From the NCBI RefSeq assembly GCF_946478785.1, contig NZ_CAMLDD010000035.1:1-36362 (forward strand): a DNA stretch of 36,362 nt, given 5' to 3'. Each line of letters begins with the position of its first letter. The first letter of the stretch is position 1. Below, piece after piece: positions 17,531 through 25,186 of the stretch. The position numbers and the translations under genes are program-made. The stretch is from an uncultured Flavobacterium sp. GTDB lineage: Bacteria; Bacteroidota; Bacteroidia; Flavobacteriales; Flavobacteriaceae. The notes beneath the pieces are model-generated. The model made no database searches, was not told the origin of the DNA, and saw only the letters and a program-made list of their open reading frames with translations.

Positions 17531-18535
17531 ATGAAATTAATTAGAATTTTTACTTTGGCTTTAATAACGTTAGTATTTACACAAGAAAGCTATTCACAAG
17601 CTATTGAATTTAATAACCCAATTGCAGAACAGCGTGCAGATCCGTGGGTGCATAAAACAGAAACTGGCGAGTATTATCTGATAGCTACTGTTCCGGAATA
17701 TGATCGCATTGTAATACGAAAAGCAAATAGTATTAACGGTTTAAAAGAAGCCAAAGAAAAAGAAGTCTGGCATAAACATGAAACAGGCGTTATGGCAAAT
17801 CATATCTGGGCGCCGGAACTGCACAGGATAGACGGAAAATGGTATATTTATTTCGCTGCCGGTGAAGCTGAAAACAAATGGAATATCAGGATTTGGGTAT
17901 TGTCTAATCCATCAGCAGACCCAATGCAGGGGAAATGGACAGAAGAAGGACAGATAAAAACAAAAACAGATTCATTTTCCCTGGACGCCACAACATTTGT
18001 GCATAATGGTAAACGATACCTTATTTGGGCACAAAATGTAAGAGGAGGAGACCATGGAACAGCTCTGGTTTTATCTGAAATGAAAAACCCAACCACGCTT
18101 ACAGGGCCTGAAGTAATTTTAACAGAACCTGAATTTGGCTGGGAAAGAGAAAAATACAATGTAAATGAAGGGCCAGCCGTAATCAAAAGAAAGGGAAAAA
18201 TATTTGTAAGCTATTCTGCCAGTGCGACTAATCACAATTATTGTATGGGACTGTTATGGATTAATGAAAACACAGATTTACTAAATACCGCTAATTGGAA
18301 TAAATCTCCCGGGCCTGTTTTTTATACAAATGAAGAATTGAAAAGATTTGGCCCTGGCCATAATTCATTTATTACTGCCGAAGACGGAAAAACAACTGTA
18401 ATGATTTATCATGCAAGAGATTATAAGGAAATACAAGGGCATGAATTATCAGATAAAAACCGTGCTACACGAGCAAGAGTTGTAGAATGGACAAAAAGTG
18501 GCTTTCCGGATTTTATGCAAAATAAAAAAGATTAA
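17531..18535 (+). CDS. GH43-family glycosidase, probable alpha-L-arabinofuranosidase
   Basis: A 334-residue secreted five-bladed beta-propeller enzyme (signal peptide ends ESYSQ). All three GH43 acidic residues are visible: base D37 in RADPW, pKa modulator D152 in SLDATTF, and acid E213 in VNEGPAV. The start NPIAEQRADPWV, the ANHIWAPELH motif and the FGPGHNSF motif near the end resemble exo-acting arabinofuranosidases of GH43. It differs from the other GH43 in the locus, which uses a different base. It would remove terminal arabinose from side chains, opening the galactan to the other enzymes. Substrate is inferred from family and context; a beta-xylosidase role cannot be excluded. Confidence 0.85.
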   Translation: MKLIRIFTLALITLVFTQESYSQAIEFNNPIAEQRADPWVHKTETGEYYLIATVPEYDRIVIRKANSINGLKEAKEKEVWHKHETGVMANHIWAPELHRIDGKWYIYFAAGEAENKWNIRIWVLSNPSADPMQGKWTEEGQIKTKTDSFSLDATTFVHNGKRYLIWAQNVRGGDHGTALVLSEMKNPTTLTGPEVILTEPEFGWEREKYNVNEGPAVIKRKGKIFVSYSASATNHNYCMGLLWINENTDLLNTANWNKSPGPVFYTNEELKRFGPGHNSFITAEDGKTTVMIYHARDYKEIQGHELSDKNRATRARVVEWTKSGFPDFMQNKKD

Positions 18536-18540
18536 TTTTA

Positions 18541-18550
18541 AATCCGGATT
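18541..18550. promoter_or_regulatory. 10-bp palindrome in GH43-DUF4861 gap
   Basis: aatccggatt is a perfect palindrome centred on CG, 31 nt before the DUF4861 start. A CG-centred palindrome is the usual shape of LacI-family operators, and a LacI gene lies 1.3 kb downstream. It may also be chance; similar sequence occurs inside coding DNA nearby. Confidence 0.2.
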
Positions 18551-18580
18551 AGTATTTCTAAATTAATTAAAATAAAATTC

Positions 18581-19711
18581 ATGAAATTTATTAAATTCTT
18601 TTTTTGCTTGTTTCTTATTGTGCCTTTAACTTTTTTGGCACAAACAAAGGCAACTATATTTATTGAAAACAATTCGGCTATAGACAGAAAAGAAGCCGTT
18701 GTTGAAATAAACTGGCAAACAATCTTAAGCAGTTATCCTAAAATTGATACTTCAAATTTTGTTGTTATTAATCCTAAAACTAAAAAACAAGTTGTTTTCC
18801 AATTAGAACATCAGGGACATTCTGCCATACAAAATTTACTCGTTCAGGTTGATGTTAAAGCAAAATCGAAACTGACTCTTTTTGTACAAAGTGGAAAACC
18901 GGAAACATTTGCTGTAAAAACCTATTCCAGATATGTTCCGGAACGAAAAGATGATTTTGCATGGGAAAACGATCTAATCGCCTTTCGCACTTATGGCAAA
19001 GCTATCGAAGGGTCAAGCGAAGATGCTTACGGCTTTGATGTATGGGTAAAACGTACCAACAAAATGATAATCAACCAACGCTACAAATTAGCAGATTATC
19101 ATACAGACCACGGTGATGGTTTGGATTATTATCAGGTAGGGCATTCATTAGGTGCAGGAAATATGGCACCTTTTGTAAAAGACACTGTTCGTTACTCAGC
19201 CAACTATCATCGATGGAAAGTGCTTGATAATGGTCCATTACGTTCTACATTTCAACTAATTTATGATACCTGGAATGCTGGCGGAATAAAAGTCAATGTA
19301 ACAAAAACAATATCATTAGATGCCGGTTCACAACTCAGCCGTATCGAAAATATTTACACTTTTGATGACAGTAAACCAATGCCGGTTGTAGTAGGAATAA
19401 GCAGAAGAGCTGAAGCCGGAAATATTTCATTAAATGAACAGCAGGGAATTATGGCGTATTGGGAACCGACTTCTGAAAAAAACGGTACCACGGCTGTTGG
19501 CTCGATATTAACGACACCGGTTACAACAATGTGGGTTGATAAAATGCAGCTCTTAGCAAAAACAACTGTTAGGAACAATGAACCAATCATTTATTATACA
19601 GGTGCTGCCTGGGACAAAGCCGGAAAAATTACTGATGCTAAAAAATGGTTTGAATACCTCGAAAGTTTTTATCAGCAAATAAAGAATCCTATGGTTATAA
19701 GCGTTAAGTAA
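18581..19711 (+). CDS. DUF4861 family secreted protein of unknown function
   Basis: A 376-residue exported protein (signal peptide ends LTFLAQ). The body is all-beta with the DUF4861 hallmarks RYVPERKDDFAWENDLIAF at about residue 122-140, EDAYGFDVWVKR, and DYHTDHGDGLDYYQVGHSLGAG at about 180-200 (His/Asp-rich, a possible active site or metal site). DUF4861 proteins recur in Bacteroidota PULs for complex plant or algal glycans. Their reaction is not known to me. Being the last enzyme gene of this operon, it could cleave or modify a rare linkage such as a rhamnose-glucuronate cap. That is inference only. The gap to the upstream GH43 gene is 45 nt. Confidence 0.8.
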   Translation: MKFIKFFFCLFLIVPLTFLAQTKATIFIENNSAIDRKEAVVEINWQTILSSYPKIDTSNFVVINPKTKKQVVFQLEHQGHSAIQNLLVQVDVKAKSKLTLFVQSGKPETFAVKTYSRYVPERKDDFAWENDLIAFRTYGKAIEGSSEDAYGFDVWVKRTNKMIINQRYKLADYHTDHGDGLDYYQVGHSLGAGNMAPFVKDTVRYSANYHRWKVLDNGPLRSTFQLIYDTWNAGGIKVNVTKTISLDAGSQLSRIENIYTFDDSKPMPVVVGISRRAEAGNISLNEQQGIMAYWEPTSEKNGTTAVGSILTTPVTTMWVDKMQLLAKTTVRNNEPIIYYTGAAWDKAGKITDAKKWFEYLESFYQQIKNPMVISVK

Positions 19712-19815
19712 TAATATTCAATTTTTGAGAATAAATTACAGTAATTAGATAATTTAAGATAATAAAAAACATACAAAAATTAATTTTTAATATTAAAAAC
19801 AAAACTATTTTAAGA

Positions 19816-19823
19816 AATCGATT
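19816..19823. promoter_or_regulatory. possible LacI-type operator half-palindromes
   Basis: aatcgatt is a perfect 8-bp palindrome with a CG centre, 56 nt before the regulator's ATG. Its position and shape suit an autoregulatory site for a LacI-family protein. It is short and may be chance. Confidence 0.25.
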
Positions 19824-19878
19824 ATCATATTGATATATTTTTTGTAGTATTAGAATGTTTTTAAAATATATTTACAGC

Positions 19879-20916
19879 ATGAGTTCAAAAAGGATTACCA
19901 TATATGATTTAGCAAAAGAACTTGGGCTTTCTGTATCCTACGTTTCCAAAGCCCTTAATAATAAACCAGGGGTAAAAGAAGAGGTAAGGGTTACCGTTTT
20001 AAAAAAGGCTGCCGAACTTAATTTTAAACATAATACCCAGGCTGCAAATCTAAGACGCGGTTCATCCAGAACGCTTGGTGTAATTGTACCTCAGATTAAC
20101 CAGAATTTTTTCTCGGAAGCAATTTCCGGTATTGAAAAAGCATGTACCGAAAATAAACACAATTTGATTATTTGCCAGTCTCACGAAAAATCAGATATTG
20201 AAGAAACAGCAATTGAAACACTTATTCATCAAAATGTTGACTGTATTTTAATTTCCCTGTCAAAAGAGACGCAATCCGCCAAAGTTTTGGAACAGGTTTT
20301 AGAACATAAAATCAATGTTGTTCAATTTGACCGTTGTGATGAGAATTTTCCCGGACACCGGGTTTTAAATGATAATAAACACGCTACTTATAAAGCGACA
20401 AAAAGCATGATAGACGAAGGCTTCCAGCGCCTGGCGTTTATTGGAGGCCCATTGCATATGGATTTGTTTGCGGATAGAAGGGAAGGGTTCATAAAAGCAA
20501 TTAACGAAGCCGGAATGCAGGTTCCTGACTATTTTATTGTAGATGATAATATAAGCAAAGAAGCTGCTTTTCAGACAACGCTAAAGCTTCTTGCTTTGCC
20601 TGAACCCCCGGATGCTTTTCTTGCTATTTCAGATTTACAAGCTATGGGAATCATTATGGCAATAACACAGTCAGGTCTTAGAATTCCGCATGATGTTGGT
20701 GTTTTTGGATATGCTAATGAGCCTTTTACAGAAATAATTTCGCCTTCAATTTCAACAGTAGATCAAAATAGTGAAAAACTAGGATATGAGGCCGCAATGG
20801 TGTACTTTGATCATATTTTAAATAAGGACAGTGATGAAATTATTACTAAAATAATCGAATCTGACCTGATTATCAGAAGCAGTTCGAAAAGAAGCAATAT
20901 ACCGGTAATCCTATAA
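19879..20916 (+). CDS. LacI-family transcriptional regulator
   Basis: A 345-residue regulator when started at the ATG at 19879 (MSSKRITIYDLAKELG). An in-frame ATG eight codons upstream adds only a short hydrophobic stretch not seen in the family. Residues 4-50 are the LacI helix-turn-helix (TIYDLAKELGLSVSYVSKAL followed by the hinge helix region AANLRRGSSRTLGVIVP). Residues about 55-340 are the periplasmic-binding-protein-like effector domain (NFFSEAISGIEKAC, FIGGPLHMDLFADRREGF, DAFLAISDLQAMGI). It lies just downstream of the PUL genes on the same strand, so it most likely senses a product sugar and controls this locus. Gene order alone does not show whether it represses or activates. Confidence 0.93.
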   Translation: MSSKRITIYDLAKELGLSVSYVSKALNNKPGVKEEVRVTVLKKAAELNFKHNTQAANLRRGSSRTLGVIVPQINQNFFSEAISGIEKACTENKHNLIICQSHEKSDIEETAIETLIHQNVDCILISLSKETQSAKVLEQVLEHKINVVQFDRCDENFPGHRVLNDNKHATYKATKSMIDEGFQRLAFIGGPLHMDLFADRREGFIKAINEAGMQVPDYFIVDDNISKEAAFQTTLKLLALPEPPDAFLAISDLQAMGIIMAITQSGLRIPHDVGVFGYANEPFTEIISPSISTVDQNSEKLGYEAAMVYFDHILNKDSDEIITKIIESDLIIRSSSKRSNIPVIL

Positions 20917-20937
20917 TCAATAGGTTTACAGGAGTTC

Positions 20938-20967
20938 TAATAATCCCGCTTTTGAGTGGGATTATTA
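20938..20967. terminator. terminator hairpin between convergent genes
   Basis: Perfect inverted repeat taataatccc (938-947) / gggattatta (958-967), loop of 10 nt, lying between the LacI gene (+) and the ligase-like gene (-). It can serve both strands. The T-runs are short on both sides. Confidence 0.65.
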
Positions 20968-20978
20968 AAAATAGCGTT

Positions 20979-22520
20979 TTAATTGTCAGAGAAAACGCTT
21001 ATTTGCTGCAAATGTCTTTCAGTTTGATACTTATTAAAATTATTCCATTTTGGAGGAAAACTCGTTTTTTGGCCGTACATAGAATCCAAACAAATATTAT
21101 TGTCTTTATACTTCTCATGTAAAACAGCCAGAATTTTAAAGAAAAATTCATCCAGCATTATGATAGGTTCAAATTCGGATTTTAGTGTTGTATAATTAGA
21201 ATCTGATGGATTTAATAATTGCAGTAAATCTAAAACTTCTTTTTTCTCAGCTTCATTGATTTCAGTTGCATAACCCATTTTTAAGGTTTTAAAAACCAAA
21301 TTATTCCAAGTAATGCTGTCGTGTCCCCATTGAACATCAGGCAAATTCAGGGAATGTTCACAAATTAGAATAATAGAAAAAAGAACATCATTTAAGTACT
21401 CAGCCGGAAACTCGTCAAAACTTCTGAATTCAAAACCGCTTTGGTACATTTTTTCCTGATTAAAATCAAGACCTACTTCAGAGAGCATTTCATACTCCAT
21501 GTCGGCTTCGATCTGATCACGCCACCAAATATTTTCTTCCTTTTCAAATTTTAGTAATTCTCTAAAATCATCTACCTTATAGGTTAATATTTTGCCTTTT
21601 GGCATTGCTTTGTTATATGTTCCCACGCCTATGTATCGTGACATTGCATTTCTCATAGAGCCCAAAGTAAATTTTTTCTCCAGATTATACTGATCACTTA
21701 TCACGCCCATAATATCAGGGCTTCCAAGAGTTGCTATAAAAAAAGGCTCAAACCATTGTAATAAATAAATGGCATTTGCGTGTGTTTTTTCAAACTCGTT
21801 ATAGTCAACAATCCTGCTGTCTTCCGTCAATGATGGCAAAGTAATATGAAAATGGTACGTTCCGTTATTAAACAAAACAAGGTTTTCCTGGTTGGTCATA
21901 AACATATTAAGACCATTATTATAATCCGGAAAATTTAGTTTTCCGTTCAGCACAGAGGATTCGTTGATTTTATCCAGAAACAGCTTTTTGGTAGCTTTTA
22001 GTTCTTTGCAGGAATCGGCTATAGTTCTGTTTTCAAAATATTTGGTTACAAATTCGATAGAATCGCCATCAAAATGAACAGAACCCATCGTTTTGTTTCT
22101 TTGTGTAATCATACTCTGAATATTGTATGGCTGATCCTCCAGAAAAATTTCCATAATGGATTTGCCGAGATATTCAGGATTTTCAAGTGGTTGTGCTGCT
22201 ATTTCGCCATTTTCAGTATCAACTAATGGTTTGACTGGAGATAATGTTTTATGCTGATAGTTTACATCCAGTTTTTCCAGCGAATGACTATTAATCATTC
22301 GGCTCACTTTATAGCTTTCATTCAGGCCAAAAGCTTTTTTCAAAATAGGAGCAAGGCTTTCCGGTTTGTAGCATTTTCTGTAATCAATGCTATATTTCTC
22401 AAAACCAATTTTTTCTTGTATAAATTCACCAGAAACTATTAGGGATTCTTCAAATTGCATGTAGGTTTCGTTTTCTAATCCTATACCCCAATAATATTTT
22501 TTTGTCTGATTGTCTTTCAT
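20979..22520 (-). CDS. glutamate-cysteine-ligase-like (GCS2 superfamily) protein
   Basis: A 513-residue cytoplasmic protein with no signal peptide. The start YYWGIGLENETY (residues 9-20) fits the GxExE substrate/ATP site of glutamate-cysteine-ligase-type carboxylate-amine ligases. The segments FHITLPS (about 230) and NAIYLLQWFEPFFIATLGSPD (shown by LLQWFEPFF; about 255-275) followed by TLGSMRNAMSRYIGVG match the core of that superfamily, where an ATP-activated carboxylate is joined to an amine. It is clearly not ordinary GshA or YbdK; I do not recognise the exact subfamily. A -7 box lies at 22587-22594. Whether it makes a gamma-glutamyl peptide or modifies a protein cannot be read from sequence. 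The next gene upstream on the same strand encodes a predicted amidase. Confidence 0.55.
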   Translation of the reverse strand: MKDNQTKKYYWGIGLENETYMQFEESLIVSGEFIQEKIGFEKYSIDYRKCYKPESLAPILKKAFGLNESYKVSRMINSHSLEKLDVNYQHKTLSPVKPLVDTENGEIAAQPLENPEYLGKSIMEIFLEDQPYNIQSMITQRNKTMGSVHFDGDSIEFVTKYFENRTIADSCKELKATKKLFLDKINESSVLNGKLNFPDYNNGLNMFMTNQENLVLFNNGTYHFHITLPSLTEDSRIVDYNEFEKTHANAIYLLQWFEPFFIATLGSPDIMGVISDQYNLEKKFTLGSMRNAMSRYIGVGTYNKAMPKGKILTYKVDDFRELLKFEKEENIWWRDQIEADMEYEMLSEVGLDFNQEKMYQSGFEFRSFDEFPAEYLNDVLFSIILICEHSLNLPDVQWGHDSITWNNLVFKTLKMGYATEINEAEKKEVLDLLQLLNPSDSNYTTLKSEFEPIIMLDEFFFKILAVLHEKYKDNNICLDSMYGQKTSFPPKWNNFNKYQTERHLQQISVFSDN

Positions 22521-22952
22521 TTATACGATCTTCTTTTTTATGGTTAAATTATAATTTAATAAAGTCATTATTTTTAATAGCAAATTCAAATCTAATCTGT
22601 TCGAATCAGGGGATGAGAATCTTTAACGGATTGAGCATTATTTTGCATCCATTAAAAAAGTTCATTTACTTTTTGAATTTTAGGAATATATTTTATCTTA
22701 GAAAACTCTGCAATTATATCGACTGAAAGATTGAAAAAAATAAAATTCTATAATGGGGTATAAAATTTTTATTTGCAATTAATTGCTTTTATATCAATAT
22801 TTTAAACAGATCAATAGCCTGATTAAAACATTTTGATGTTCGTGTTTTTTCAGACTGCAAAAGTAGCTTATTATTATGTTATTTCCAAGTAGTTAACCTA
22901 TTGAAAATCAAATAATTTTAAAAATTTAAATAATACCTGCATATTTCTTTAT
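22521..22952 (-). other. 432-bp spacer upstream of the ligase-like gene
   Basis: Very AT-rich with no convincing gene on either strand. It contains a -7 box for the ligase-like gene (22587-22594) and nothing else I can identify. Confidence 0.6.
22587..22594 (-). promoter_or_regulatory. -7 box for the ligase-like gene
   Basis: The + strand reads CAAATCTA, i.e. TAGATTTG on the minus strand, an exact TAnnTTTG match 67 nt before the start codon. No clear -33 TTG was seen. Confidence 0.45.
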
Positions 22953-23690
22953 TTACCCATGGTAATAAAGCACATAAGAGGAATATAACTCGTCATTCCA
23001 CCAGTCTTTTCTAACTTCTGAAAAGTAGTTATAATTGTCTTTCCCGGCCTGAGATTGCAGCGGATAAAGCACTGTACCATCTTTGCGAAAGGCTTTATGT
23101 ATATCTGTTTCGGGAACAACAGGAACAATGTGCCCGGAAAGTCCTTTTTGTTTTCTTTTGGCGCAAATTATTCCAACACCACCATAGGTATTCACCTTAT
23201 ATTGAATTTCATCAGCCGAATGCATTCTTTTCCAGCCAAAACTAGCTCCCCATTCTAAAAACCAATCATGTATAGCGCTTGAGTAAATTCTATCAACAGT
23301 TTGTTCAAAAATAGCTTCAACTTCTTGTCCCTGTAATATCTTTTCAAGAGATTCAGCAGTCCACCAAACTGTTGGAAGATACACTTTCGAAAAATAACAA
23401 TAATCATAAGAATATACATTGCAATACGTATCTTCTATTGTTTTTTGATACCTAATATTTGTTTCAACATTCAGTTTAGCAATAAGTCTGTGTATGCTTT
23501 CTTTTTTACTGGCTGTATCCGTCAGGTTTCTATATGGAATACTGGAATCGTCAATAGGTTTTTCTTTCATTTCCATGGAATCTAATCGTGATTCCAAATC
23601 GGGTACTAAATCAGCTTTCCTGATTAGGGAATTGGGTATCGGATTATCAACCAGAGCTAATGATGTTTGCGATATAGCAGGATTTTCCAT
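22953..23690 (-). CDS. predicted cysteine amidase/peptidase of unknown subfamily
   Basis: A 245-residue protein without signal peptide. The first about 65 residues are hydrophilic and probably disordered. The rest looks like an NlpC/P60- or papain-like fold: a Cys at the start of a helix (DTYCNVYSYDYC, C90), a YLPTVWW motif, then FGWKRMHSADEIQ and a His in a small-residue turn before a hydrophobic strand (KGLSGHIVPVVPE, H187; E194 could be the third residue). C90/H187 order and spacing fit amidase-type cysteine hydrolases. The closing part PLQSQAGKDNYNYF and RKDWW is well shaped and probably conserved. A substrate such as peptidoglycan or a gamma-glutamyl bond is inference. It has its own -7 box at 23719-23726. 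Confidence 0.5.
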   Translation of the reverse strand: MENPAISQTSLALVDNPIPNSLIRKADLVPDLESRLDSMEMKEKPIDDSSIPYRNLTDTASKKESIHRLIAKLNVETNIRYQKTIEDTYCNVYSYDYCYFSKVYLPTVWWTAESLEKILQGQEVEAIFEQTVDRIYSSAIHDWFLEWGASFGWKRMHSADEIQYKVNTYGGVGIICAKRKQKGLSGHIVPVVPETDIHKAFRKDGTVLYPLQSQAGKDNYNYFSEVRKDWWNDELYSSYVLYYHG

Positions 23691-23718
23691 CTTGATAATT
23701 ACTTAAGATTAATCGGTT

Positions 23719-23726
23719 CAAAGCTA
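23719..23726 (-). promoter_or_regulatory. -7 box for the predicted amidase gene
   Basis: CAAAGCTA on the + strand is TAGCTTTG on the minus strand, an exact TAnnTTTG match, 29 nt before the ATG at 23690. Confidence 0.5.
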
Positions 23727-23883
23727 TACAAATTGATAATAGCCTAACCTATTTTTTTACGAAAAAGTAAATATAAGATTTTTAAAATATCCTGAGTGGT
23801 TATAAACAAAGGGAAGATAAAGAAGTTTGAAAAAATTAAAATAAAAAATACAGATACAATTAGGAATACATCTTAATAATCTT

Positions 23884-24003
23884 TTATACACTACTGATAA
23901 AGCCTGTTTTTTTTAAATATCTATCATGATTCAATACTTCAGACATCATTTTATCCTGTCTTTTTAATTCCCGCTGTTTGCTTTGCAGGTAATCTAAGGT
24001 CAT
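23884..24003 (-). CDS. possible 39-residue small protein
   Basis: A short minus-strand frame, starting MTLDYLQSKQRELKRQ and ending GFISSV. It is amphipathic and charged, probably one helix. It starts 40 nt beyond the terminator that closes the 106-residue gene. No exact -7 box and no homologue that I recall. Included because codon use looks normal and the frame fills an otherwise empty gap; it could be chance. Confidence 0.3.
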   Translation of the reverse strand: MTLDYLQSKQRELKRQDKMMSEVLNHDRYLKKTGFISSV

Positions 24004-24042
24004 TTTTAATATTTTCACAATTTACTTAGATTAGAATGTATA

Positions 24043-24077
24043 ATATTTTGGAGGACTTTGCAGTACCTCCAAAATAT
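24043..24077 (-). terminator. rho-independent terminator
   Basis: Perfect inverted repeat atattttggagg (24043-24054) / cctccaaaatat (24066-24077) with an 11-nt loop, 11 nt past the stop of the 106-residue minus-strand gene. On the minus strand the right arm ends in an AT run that can serve as the release tract. Confidence 0.7.
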
Positions 24078-24087
24078 AAATTATTAT

Positions 24088-24408
24088 CTAATTATTCTCA
24101 TTATTCTCACCGTTTTCATTTCCCACCGTGCCAGGAGTATTTATGCTATATTCATCCTTTTTCTTTCTGTCCGGATCAGCAACTTTTTTTAAATCCTCGT
24201 CTAAATCCTTGGCGATGCTGCTATTTTTTTGAAAATAGGGATCCTTTTCATCATTCTTGTCTGCATCTTTCTTGTCAGAATTACTGTATTTATCGGCATT
24301 TGAAGGAGCATTTTGATGCTGATTAATTGCAGGATCTTTATTTTCCATTGTTTCAGAAGTAATTCCCTCAGTGTCAATTCTGCTGTTTCTATGATTTGAA
24401 GTATTCAT
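24088..24408 (-). CDS. 106-residue hydrophilic, probably disordered protein
   Basis: Rich in Asp, Asn, Lys, Glu and Ser (for example NSDKKDADKNDEKDP and GNENGENNENN at the C-terminus), with no hydrophobic core, so probably disordered. Function unknown. It is preferred over the opposite-strand frame here because it has an exact -7 box 30 nt upstream (24438-24445) and a terminator directly downstream. Such small hydrophilic proteins are often part of Flavobacteria stress regulons; that is inference from the neighbouring stress genes. Confidence 0.65.
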   Translation of the reverse strand: MNTSNHRNSRIDTEGITSETMENKDPAINQHQNAPSNADKYSNSDKKDADKNDEKDPYFQKNSSIAKDLDEDLKKVADPDRKKKDEYSINTPGTVGNENGENNENN

Positions 24409-24437
24409 AATAAATTAATTTTAATAGTTAATAAATA

Positions 24438-24445
24438 CAAATTTA
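24438..24445 (-). promoter_or_regulatory. -7 box for the 106-residue gene
   Basis: CAAATTTA on + is TAAATTTG on the minus strand, an exact TAnnTTTG match. It supports the minus strand as the coding strand here. Confidence 0.55.
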
Positions 24446-24630
24446 TAAACGTAATAAAGGAAATATTTATAGTTTTTAAATCATTAATTATATTATTATC
24501 AGATTATTATATTATGGATATATTGTAAACCTATTGAAAAATATTGAAACGCATATATAATTTTTTTTTGCTTCATTTGAATTAAACTTTTACTAAATAA
24601 TTTTATTTTATCATTTAATTAAAAACTATT

Positions 24631-25068
24631 ATGAAGATACCTAGAGAAATAATTAATGGGATTTATATATTCTTAGGAGTTGCAGTGTTTTTTGTATTGA
24701 TGGAACTATTGAATCTGTCTCATCTGTACTACCTTCGCTTACTAAATGTGCTTTTCATTTTTTATGGTGTAAACAGAACTTTGAAACAGAATCTTGCTGA
24801 AGGAAAAAACAGCTTTGTACCAAATGCTATTTCCGCTATGGTTACATCACATGTCGGGGTCGTACTAAGCGTTATTGCATTACTCATTTATAGTTATGCG
24901 CAAGGAGGAGACCCTTACGTGAAATCATTATCTCAGGCTTTTATGTTTGGTGGTGAGCCATCAGTTGAAACATATACGCTATGTCTCTTTTTTGAAGGAA
25001 GTGCTTCCTGCATCATTGTGACGTTGTTATTGATGCTATATTGGAATAACAAATACAAAGCCGATTAA
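24631..25068 (+). CDS. 145-residue four-helix inner-membrane protein, function unknown
   Basis: Four predicted membrane helices, at about residues 9-28 (GIYIFLGVAVFFVLMELL), 34-50, 71-90 (VGVVLSVIALLIYSYA) and 115-139. The loop between helices 2 and 3 is polar (NRTLKQNLAEGKNSF), and the topology is compatible with small DUF4199-like membrane proteins. I do not recognise a family with confidence. It is a single-gene unit, with a strong terminator (25135-25162) shared with the convergent dehydrogenase gene. Confidence 0.75.
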   Translation: MKIPREIINGIYIFLGVAVFFVLMELLNLSHLYYLRLLNVLFIFYGVNRTLKQNLAEGKNSFVPNAISAMVTSHVGVVLSVIALLIYSYAQGGDPYVKSLSQAFMFGGEPSVETYTLCLFFEGSASCIIVTLLLMLYWNNKYKAD

Positions 25069-25134
25069 CTTTTAATGGTATAATCCAGTTATAAAATATC
25101 CTATAGTAATTCAAATTGAATTATAAAAAAATAA

Positions 25135-25162
25135 AACCTCCAAAACTAATGGTTTGGAGGTT
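25135..25162. terminator. bidirectional terminator
   Basis: Perfect 10-bp stem aacctccaaa (135-144) / tttggaggtt (153-162), loop 8 nt, between two convergent genes. On the minus strand it is followed by a long T-rich tract (complement of 'aaaaaaataaaa'), so it is strong for the dehydrogenase gene. On the + strand 'ctttgattt' follows. Confidence 0.85.
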
Positions 25163-25186
25163 CTTTGATTTGGATAGAAAATCTTA

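Noticed and set aside
19855..19878. upstream ATG of the LacI gene
   Set aside because: It adds eight non-conserved residues before the standard MSSKRITIYDLA start.
24036..24326. 96-residue + strand frame opposite the 106-residue hydrophilic gene
   Set aside because: Its Cys/His/Phe-rich composition is that of a shadow frame. The minus strand has an exact -7 box and a terminator in the right places.
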